Shown: piece after piece, positions 55,643 through 64,000 of the stretch
How positions within the stretch are numbered: position 1 is the first letter of the stretch
Layout: each line of letters begins with the position of its first letter
Assembly: GCA_009760855.2 (NCBI GenBank)
Contig: WPIO01000039.1
Location: forward strand, 2,504,501-2,568,500
DNA from: Cristatella mucedo
Lineage: Eukaryota; Bryozoa; Phylactolaemata; Cristatellidae
DNA length: 64,000 bases
Direction: 5' to 3'
Notes under the pieces: model-generated
Databases searched by the model: none
What the model was told of the DNA's origin: nothing
The model's input: the letters and a program-made list of their open reading frames with translations, nothing else
Program-made: the position numbers and the translations under genes

Positions 55643-58056
55643 ATTAGGCTTCACTCATGTCTATCAACAGAGCTTCGCGTACTTAGGATGATAAAAAATT
55701 GATTCCAGCTGTATGCGGAACTATCAAAAACGACTAAATGCTTTCTCGTTGTAGCTTTCCAGTTTGCTCTATGCAGAATAAGTAATTATGGGCTTACTGA
55801 TACGTGCTGCTAGAGAACGTAGCACAAAATATTAGACTATATATATTTTCCACAGCTATTGCTTACTAAAATATTGCTGTTTTAAATATTTTATTTTCAA
55901 AAAGAACTTAGCTTATTTAATGACTATTTCTTCAATTATTTTGCCATATATTTGATCACGTCGAAGTGGTGTCTGCAAGTACATGAAAGTACATTCTTAT
56001 TCAAATGAATGAGACCATTGTCCCATATTGAAGCTGACTGAGTATGCATTAATGGTTGCCAAACGTTATGGAGAACTACGTACAGAAGCACATACAAAGT
56101 TATTGACACTTGATTACACTTTTACATACATGAAACGTTTATTTTAAATTAGAATCTTCAGCTAGTGGACTTTTCAAGTAAAGACTACTTGTTAAAGCAT
56201 GCCCGTTACAAGCTAGTAGCTATAAGGAAGCTCAAGACTTCTCAAACAATTTGAAAACATGAATAGTGAGCAGCCTAATAATAATCTTTTATAATGCAAA
56301 TCATGCTATGTGTCGCAATGCAAATGCCATGCGTCGAATGGAAATCAGGAATAACTAAAAAACAAAATAAAAATTCAGTAATTGACAATCTGACATAACA
56401 ATGAACATGAATTTGAGGGATGAAAGCAACTTCTGCAACGAGCAACATAAGGTTGAGGTGTAAATAATACCTTTCACATAAAGCAATTACTAAGGAAGGA
56501 AGAAAGTGCTTAAACACAATTATTAATGGCTATGTATGAGCAGAAAAATGATAACAAACAAGAATACGACTTTAGCGAACTTTCGCTTCTGATATTGGCA
56601 AGGATTTTGCTAATTCGCAACTTCGATAGAAACAGAACTGGTTGCACATCTTTTCCTGCCGATGGATATTTTATCGGCTTCCTTTCAATATAATAGACAA
56701 GTCCATCACCAGTCAGCAACTAAGAGCTGAAAACTTTTAGCAGGGCTAACTTCTTTCGCGTGAGGCCACTAGTGAAAACGATCAGTAAATTACTAACGAT
56801 AAACTGACCTGTAATTTACACGAGGTTCTTGCTCAATTTAATGACCATTCAGCAAGCCGGTTTTGCAAAGCTCCACGCTTCGCCTAAGGGGCTGTTGAGG
56901 TTTATGCAACTGAGTGGCTTAAAATATTGCGACGCGGTCGGTGGTAAGCTAGGACATCAGTGTCAGATGTGGGTAGCGCAGCAGCTGCTCAACGACCGGA
57001 AAGCCGCTGCACATTGTCAATTAAAGGCCTCAGATAAGTTAGACTTCCACAGAGGCAGCAGTAAGGTTTCCTTCAGTGGTTAGAACAGCCGAGTTACTGC
57101 GTCTGGCCACTACCCCTCCTAGACGCAGATGCAGCAAGTGGCTTAAGTGAGGTCATGCTTGGCAGCTCTTAACCAAGCAAAGCCAGCCATCAGCACCGTT
57201 TGCTCACCAAAGTACTAAGCTGCCTGCCAGGCTTATATTGCTGTCAACCTGGTGCTTAACCAGGCACAGCTTATAACTGGCCCTTGCGACGGGGCCACTC
57301 GTTCAGAAGGCCGACATCTGAGCAAAGTTCACGGAATAGAAGCCAATGTCACCCAGTTTACAGTCTCTAGACTGCAATAGTGGTTTTTCCGGAATGGTGC
57401 TTGATTTAGACGGCTAGTAAAGCCAGCATGTTGAGCTAGCTTGAAGTCTGCAGACTGATACCCGGCGATATTCGGAACTCCTTGCTGAAATCAACTTTAG
57501 TCAACGCTTGGAAATTGTTATTTTAAATTAGTTTTTTCGGGAGCTCCTTAAGAATCTTTTTTATTTTTACCCAATGTATTTGACACAACAGCTCCCAAGT
57601 TTTGAAGTCACTGAATGCCAAGAGGTTGTTACTCTCCTGACAGTTGTAATCGCTTAGAAACAGGGGAATCGAAATGGGGGCACTAGGTATATGTCCTCTA
57701 GTGCTGGATCAGGGGTTGTCAAAACTGATATCTAATTCTGGATGAGCTCACTATCTCTGTAGTTCGTCACCGGGCGCACAATATCCTGGGAACGCCTCTG
57801 CTTACATGGCAGACAGGACATGCAGGTGTACTAGACTCAGGAGTTTCGTCGTTTGAAATCTGAAAAATTCTAACTAGGGCGAAAAGGCATACGCAGAGAG
57901 GCAGTTTAAAATTTATGCAATTACTCTCAAGCTGAGCCAAATTTTGTTCTAAAAAGACCAATCTTGCTCACTTGTGTATCAAAACTCTCGTCAAAGTAAA
58001 AGAACAGACCAAAATATCAATAGCATAGCCCCTAGACGGCCACGAAAGTCGCACCG
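55643..58056. other. 3' flank of P450 pseudogene, no gene seen
   Basis: Collinear with the flank of the intact gene apart from missing repeats (no SINE at the place equivalent to 38,002). Open frames are not conserved between copies. Confidence 0.6.
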
Positions 58057-58419
58057 TGTTGTTCGGTTCACGAAAAGCAGAGAGCCAGCCGGTGAGCAAC
58101 ACCAACAGTTTATTACACGACGCACGGAGCAGAGGGATGCACGACTCTCTTCGCCCCCTTCTGTCACTTAACTCTCCTCTCCTCTGCCACGGCTCTGTCC
58201 TGTCCGAGCCCGATGATTCATCCGAGGCGGACCACAGCTGTGCACCGACCGACACTGATGGTGAATCCGCCATCTGCTCACCACTGGGTTACCGCTTTGT
58301 GTCCACGTCACATCACAGGCGGACCACAACTGTGCACCGAGTCCTCTCGATGATGCTCCCAACAGCTTTTCACCAGCGGTTTATCAGAGGAGTACAGGCC
58401 TGCTTATAACCCAACTACA
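58057..58419 (-). mobile_element. Solo LTR, copy-2 specific
   Basis: 363 bp. In minus orientation it begins TGTAGTTGGGTTATAAGC and ends GAACCGAACAACA, so it has TG...CA ends, a TATA-like box (GGTTATAAGC) near the start and an AATAAA signal near the end. Flanks are CACCG and CACTG, a 5-bp target duplication with one C/T difference. The equivalent site near 40,320 in copy 1 is empty. Confidence 0.75.
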
Positions 58420-59269
58420 CACTGGAATCATGCTTGAAGCCGGCGGCAATGAAAAGCCGTATATTTGAGCTAGCAAGAAGTCATTATGAAACGGGAGATA
58501 TATAGAACTGCATGCTGGATCAAGTGTTATCAACTCGCTGGGATCATAATTATAAGCAGACTTAGGTTGCGAGCTCCTAGAAAACCTTTTGTATTTGTAA
58601 CCAGAAATATTCGACCCTGCAGTTGCAAATTTTGAAGTTATCCGAACTCAACAAAGTCAATAGCCCTCTGACGTTCTCTTGAGAATTTGAATTACTTATA
58701 TCACTAGCGTTTTCTTTTTAAAATATTCAAATACATCAAATAATATTACATACAAAAAGTATTGAGAACCCTGCAACTAAAACGAACGACGACGAAACCG
58801 CTTCGTGTCTGACTTCCAAACTCAACTTAAAAGTCTCTAGCGACTGGCGAAAATCCCCAGGTGCTACATAGCCTCCATTGCTTAGCGAGCGCCTTGAAGA
58901 AGAATAAACAGTGAATCAGAATAACACTAAAGGTAAAGAGCTAATTCTTCATGAACAAATTTACGGGTTCAAATCCCTACCGAAAGTAGAACCTGGTCAT
59001 TAGCTTGGCCTGGCTTCCTCCTCAGGGCGCGCAGGGACCCGTACTATAATGCTACACGAGAATTTTTATAGCTGTCCATTTCTGAACCAGCATTAACAAC
59101 GGCATGCAGAAATGCGCAAGTTGAGCAGTAAGATTTGGCAGTAATCTAAAATGCCCAAGGCCTGCATTGTCTTTGTCTGCGGCAAATCATTGCAATGCTC
59201 ATCTATTCCAAGGCTTCACTTCAAAGTGATCCATGTTATGCATGCTTATCAAGCCTGATAGTACTCACC

Positions 59270-60640
59270 ATTCAATAGTGCTTCCCTTTGCAGCAATATA
59301 ATGTAATGTATGTAATGTATCTCCGTCAGTAACTCCACAAAGTCATAAAGACCATGTGGGTGTTACGCAGGAGAGTTGTGTATAGCTCACTCACAGCCTA
59401 AGCGGCTTTCGGTACGCATTCGGTAGCCAACAGACTTCGTCTCACGCAACAAAGAGAAAGTGGGAAGCATAGCAGAGACAGGAGAGCAGTTGAGGTAGTG
59501 AGTAGCCTAGAAGTAGCAGCTCAGGACCGCTGAAAAAGATGGACCATAGTCGGCAGTAAGAGAGTAGTTGTCCATGCGTAAGAATTGTGGTAGCGAGTTC
59601 CACAGTCTAGGACTTGCAGAGCTAAAGCTTCTGTCGCCAACTGTCTTTAAGCGGAGGAATAGGACAGCTAATTTATTGTCCACATACGACCTCAGGGCAC
59701 GAACAGGCTGAAACTGATGCAGCAGTTCAGCTAGGTACGAAGGAGCCAAGCCGTGGCGGGCCTTGAGGGTCAGCGCAAGACCTTTGCTCTGTATCCTTTG
59801 CTCAACCGGCAACCATCCTAGCTCTTTCAGCAAAGGAGACACGTGCTAAAACCACTGGGGCTTGAATACCAGCCTTGCAGCCATATTCACAGTCCACTGT
59901 AGTGGCATAATAGCTTTCTTGAAAAAATTTCAGTGAGTTTTCCGACATCCAGGATCGAATATCAGCAAGGTAAGCATTCAGTTTCTCAGTTGCTGCAGCT
60001 GATTCCGATGGTTTGAATAACAAATACAACTGAGTATCGTCAGCATAGAAGTGATATCCTATTCCATGGGCCTTAAACACTTTTCCAAGAGGTTGTGTAT
60101 AAATGGAGAACAGCAAGGGACCGAGTACAGACCCTTGAGGGACTCCACAGGTGACCTTTCTCGTGTCTGAGACCAGACCCCCACGCGACACGGATTGAAC
60201 ACGATTAGACAAATATGATTTAAACAACGCCAGTGCTTCGTCTGCCAGACCAATCGTTGTTCTCAATCATTCAAGCAGAACTTCGTGATCGATGGTGTCG
60301 AAGGCAGCAGACAGATCTAGCAGAGCTAGGGCGGTGACATTCCCGTCGTCGTTGCCACGTGAATGTCATTGTTTACACGGAGGAGAGCAGTTTCAGTAGA
60401 TTGATGCCTCTTGAACCCTGATTAAAATGTATCTGACATTCCATTATTTTCAATATATTCAACTAGCTGCGTAGCAGTAAGTTTTTCAAGAATCTTAGAT
60501 AAGAACGGAAGAACGGAAACTGGGTGATAGTTTGCTAGGACCTCTGTGTCTAATCCAGGCTTTTTAAGAATAGGTCTAACGATTGCCGATCTGAAGGACT
60601 TGGGAATAGACCCCTCTTCCCAAAGAAGCATTAAAAATGT
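59270..60640 (-). mobile_element. LINE family B, reverse transcriptase C-terminal part
   Basis: Frames 60,422-60,631, 59,802-60,266 and 59,507-59,842 together give a second CR1/L2-like reverse transcriptase. Motifs are [44 protein letters not shown], and the C-terminal RLWNSLPQFLR. The segment near 60,270-60,420 that should hold the first catalytic Asp is damaged. The 3' end has 'aaagaccatgtgggtgttac' (minus orientation) and TGTA-type repeats rather than (ATT)n. It has several stops and shifts. Confidence 0.85.
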
Positions 60641-60664
60641 TGGCTATGGCAGAGCTAAGTTGGT

Positions 60665-60740
60665 CTGCTAGTGAACGTGAAGCGCCTAGTAAGACATTGA
60701 TTTCTCTGAGGGCGCTTTATCAAGTACATTATTATTATCA
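60665..60740 (+). mobile_element. LINE family A tail only
   Basis: 'gtgaagcgcctagtaagaca' then 'ctctgagggcgctttatcaa' and (ATT)n. It abuts the 5' end of the family B copy. Confidence 0.7.
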
Positions 60741-62590
60741 TCTTGAACTTCCGAGACTTGAAACGAAGCTCTTGGATCTTCGTTTCTGGTTTTCCATGCC
60801 TGAACGAATGAACCCCATATGCACGCCTAACCACTAGAAAGGCGGCTAGTCTCCCACGGTAGCTGGTCCCACCAAAACGCACTTCAGATGGAACCAAAGA
60901 CAGCAAAGGATTTAAAGAGGCGACTACTGCTAATCTGTAACGCCGAAGTCTAGGCGGAGTAGGCGTAACCTGCCACTCACCAAGCGCCGTAACCTACCGC
61001 CTGATGCCGTTCGGTGCGCGCCTACCCTGCAATAAGCCGTCCGCCACGAAACGAATGCCTCCGGCGCTGAACTACTTATCGCTACTAAAGAGGGTCGTGA
61101 GTTCGCGGAGTGAATTGGAAAGCGAGACACGCGCACAAATTGGGGATTTTACTGAACTTCATTCGCAAGTGCATTAGTCGCTTCGCGCCTAACTTAGTTT
61201 TATCTCCACACTCCTCACACGCTCTCAACAGTTCAAGCACTCTTGCGGAGGGAATGCGTCCCCGCACTTAAGCTACCGACGTCTACTGTGGGGAGCCACC
61301 CAAATAGAGCGTCGCCCTATCATAATACCGTAAGCCGAAACAATGGGGTTGACAGGCCAGCCGATATCAATCACCTCATGGTCCTAATACGATGGCTGCA
61401 TCCTCTTGCTCGAGGCTCTAGGACAGAGCTGTTTCCTGCTGAGCGGTTCTTATACGCTCGAAAACTGAGTCATGCTGGCGCTGTGCTACAAATCTATGGT
61501 GGTGTGTGCCTTTAAAGACGTCTGATGCTTGCCTTCTCCTGACTATCGCAGTTATTGTCAGAGAATGCTCTCTGACGAGCACGCGTACAAGCTCAGAAAC
61601 AGTTTGGAAGTCATCTTTACAACGACGTTTAGGAAGAGTACCTAGCAAGTCCCACGAAGCTGGTCGTCAAACTCAAACAGCTTCAGCGGTGGTTCATTTT
61701 CTTACACAGGCTAACTATGGCTCAAACTTTAGTCAGTAACCCCACTATCTCATTTTAAAAATTTTCCGGGACAATAAAATTGCCCATGGTGCGACAGAGA
61801 TACATGGTAGACGGCTCTCATAAACAATGCATTGCTTAGAACCGATAAGCTATCTAGTCTTGTGCTATAATGCAGACTCTAGAGTTGCAAACTAGTTTCA
61901 CACTATTCTATAGTTGTATTGCAGCTCAAATACACACAAGGCCTGATATGTATGCAAACCTGACGACTGCATCATGCCTGACAGCAGCGCCGAAAATTTA
62001 AAAATGCCAGCGTCCTGACTGTCAAAGCAAAGATTGTATGGAACGATAGCCTATTATGTTCATTTCAGTTACACGGAAATAAATAACACACGTTTGGCCC
62101 GAGGACAAAAGCCAATTGCAATTTGGATCTTGCGCAATTAGTTAGTTTTAGTTATGACAATAGTGTATCGTTTGCTTAGTTTCTGACTTATAGACTGCAA
62201 CATGCCTCGCATTAAAACAGCTACCAAGAAAAAATTTCCACTGCTACCTGTCGTAAAGTCCATATCCGACTTTGGCGTTAGCATGAACAATCTGGCAAAA
62301 GCTGCTGCTTGAAATAGTGATATAGCAGGCAATTTTGTTTGTACGATATTACGCGACGGTCTGCTCTGAAGCGGACAGTTAACTCGATGGCAGGTTTTCT
62401 ATGAGTAAGCACATAGTAGTAAGTCCTTGTGTTGATGGATACTTAATATCCGATAGAAACTAAACAACGTCATTTTGACTACTGGACAAGCCGCAAGAAG
62501 ACGGTTAGTATTTTCATTCATATCACGCATCACAAGTAAGACGTAAAATATTGTGCAGAATTGACTACCAAGCAAAATCCCTCTTTCTCT
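60741..62590. other. Intergenic, no gene supported
   Basis: A GC-richer stretch at 60,920-61,720 contains only short overlapping frames without recognisable domains; it could be part of an unrecognised repeat. The remainder is featureless. Confidence 0.5.
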
Positions 62591-62597
62591 AATTACG

Positions 62598-62668
62598 CAC
62601 GCACGCACACACACACACACACACACGCGCGCGCACGCACCCAAGCACGCATATATATATATATATAA
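62598..62668. repeat. (AC)n/(GC)n/(AT)n microsatellite
   Basis: ACGCACGC, (AC)n, GCGCGC, then (AT)n in succession. Confidence 0.9.
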
Positions 62669-62698
62669 TTCATTTGCATAGCGCCCTATGAGGACTTG

Positions 62699-62876
62699 AT
62701 AATAATAATAATAATAATAATTCACTTGATAAAGCGCCCTCAGAGAACTTAATCTCTTTCTAGGCGCTTTACATTTGCTGTAAAGCGAAATGCAATTGAA
62801 TGGTAAGTAAAATCATGCTTGAAAAACAAACGGAATGAATAATATGGTTAGGGGTGACATGCACAGGGTCAGGACG
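62699..62876 (-). mobile_element. LINE family A 3' fragment
   Basis: (AAT)n, 'tcacttgataaagcgccctc', through 'ttaggggtgacatgcacagg'. Very close to the consensus of the other copies, so probably recent. Confidence 0.85.
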
Positions 62877-62883
62877 CAAATAC

Positions 62884-62990
62884 ATATTCAAGCGTTTCAC
62901 ATATGCCACTGAGCTTGTGCCCACGATAGTGGACTTCATTCACGATTGCCTTAGTCAAGGCAAGCTCCTTAACCAAATTGACCATATTAA
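62884..62990 (-). mobile_element. SINE fragment
   Basis: 'cacatatgccactgagcttg' and 'gtcaaggcaagctccttaac' mirror the body of the SINE that follows in the opposite direction. Confidence 0.4.
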
Positions 62991-63069
62991 TTGTATACCA
63001 TACATGCATAGAACAAAATTAAGCTGTGTGAGGGCGCTATACAAACTCATTACTAAAACAATTATTAGC

Positions 63070-63200
63070 ACTGGTTTGCTGGAGTGGTTAAGTTGCTCAC
63101 CCCAATCAGGGTCTTGGCAACGTCTTGAGGTCGAGTCCTGTGGCATATGTGAAGCACCTGAATAGAGATTAAGTTATCTTAGGGCACTGTGCAAATGAAT
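63070..63200 (+). mobile_element. tRNA-derived SINE with LINE-A-like tail
   Basis: A-box region 'ggtttgctggagtggttaag', B-box region 'ggtcgagtcctg', then 'gaatagagattaagttatct' and 'tagggcactgtgcaaatgaa', the LINE-A tail block. Confidence 0.7.
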
Positions 63201-63312
63201 TATTCTTTTAATATGCTAGTAAAAATATGCAAGCCTACGGTGCCTCACACCCAAGCAAGTCCTCAAGCTCACTGGGACCACAAATTCAAGTTTCTCGTTT
63301 CTCATTCTGCAA

Positions 63313-63565
<253 letters not shown>

Positions 63566-63799
63566 GTCTCTCTTTTTGACTCTAGCTCCCAGCCGACTGT
63601 TGAATTATAAATGCCATACTTCTATGGGATCTCCATCGCAAGTGGGTATGCTGCTCCATGCTTAAAGGCCCAAACAGCGTCCAGGCCACCACTTAGTCTT
63701 CCTCTTGATTGCAAATACCCCTTCTACTGAACAAGGTGCACTCTTGCTAGTCAAGCTGTCCATGCCACCGCTAAGAAGAAATGATTTATTAGCAGTTCA

Positions 63800-63986
63800 T
63801 AAATAAATAAATCCTACCTGATTAAATAGCTTCTGTCTGCATAGCGACAGAAGAGCCTTTATGGCTATCACCACCACTTGCAGTGGCGATAAAGGGTCGC
63901 CCACCACAGGAATCGAACCCGCGACCTCGAGACCGAGGTCAAGAAAGCAACCGCCTTACCTAGTGTGACATCACGGCTGTCCAATT
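63800..63986 (-). mobile_element. tRNA-derived SINE
   Basis: An inverted copy of the SINE at 38,002: 'ggattcga'-type B box in 'cacaggaatcgaacccgcga', the 'ttgcagtggcgataaagg' body and an (AAAT)n tail at its left end. Confidence 0.8.
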
Positions 63987-64000
63987 GGTCGCTGCCAATT

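Larger units (their letters stand above)
49840..59240. repeat. Segmental duplication, copy 2 (of about 30,340-41,110)
   Basis: Collinear diverged similarity begins with 'gttgacacggggcttgcaaaaa' (compare 'attgacacagggcttgcgaaaaa' at about 30,347) and continues through intron 8, exons 9-12 and the 3' flank of the P450. Differences include copy-specific LINE, SINE and LTR insertions. Confidence 0.88.

Noticed and set aside
58056-58409. 117-residue ORF and its antisense partners
   Set aside because: Lies entirely inside the solo LTR.

Overview
The window joins two different kinds of DNA. Positions 1 to about 13,930 are strongly AT-rich, gene-dense and intron-free, and read as most of an endogenous double-stranded DNA virus of the Polinton/adintovirus-like (Preplasmiviricota-type) world. 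The element runs off the left edge, so its left terminus is not visible, and neither a DNA polymerase nor an integrase lies in the visible part. From about 13,980 to 64,000 the sequence is ordinary metazoan genomic DNA with GT/AG introns, LINEs, tRNA-derived SINEs, a MITE, a solo LTR and microsatellites. The host looks like an aquatic invertebrate; I cannot name the species.

Viral part, left to right: a YqaJ/lambda-exonuclease-type nuclease (partial, minus); a major capsid protein (434-1968, minus, broken); a coiled-coil protein; three related penton-like or minor structural proteins (2596-5310, minus); a basic coiled protein (5314-6550); an FtsK/HerA (A32-type) packaging ATPase (6558-7228, minus). 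On the plus strand follow a zinc-ribbon protein (7259-7639), an adenain-like cysteine protease (7666-8043) and an unrecognised protein (8046-8532). Three phage-tail-fibre-like proteins follow on the minus strand (8596-11319). Then come a hydrophobic/coiled protein (plus), an HNH-AP2 homing endonuclease (minus), a phospholipase-A2-domain protein (plus) and two small minus-strand ORFs around an imperfect inverted repeat. The set describes a complete morphogenesis module: shell, penton/fibres, maturation protease, packaging ATPase and membrane-penetrating PLA2. Many genes carry frameshifts and in-frame stops, so the copy is a decayed endogenous element, although the nuclease (as far as seen), zinc-ribbon, HNH and PLA2 genes are open. 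Most start codons are preceded within a few bases by a TATAG-like motif, which I interpret as the element's own promoter signature.

Host part: a complete cytochrome P450 gene of the CYP3-clan type runs from 17,526 to 37,624 in 12 exons. Their lengths sum to 1,563 nt (520 codons plus stop) with every phase consistent. A second, orphan first exon with the same donor and phase lies at 14,496-14,569, just right of the viral element. The 3' part of the gene and its flank (about 30,340-41,110) is duplicated at about 49,840-59,240; that copy is dead (heme cysteine changed to serine, ExxR glutamate changed to lysine, frameshift, premature stop).

Repeats dominate the rest. One CR1/L2-like LINE family (A) has a 3' end that reads as a 'cacttgataaagcgccctc' block when inverted and ends in an (ATT)n tail; a second LINE family (B) is rarer. 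tRNA-derived SINEs are present, some of which share the LINE-A tail. A 964-bp MITE with long inverted ends sits in a P450 intron. Differences in repeat content between the two P450-region copies show several insertions that post-date the duplication.
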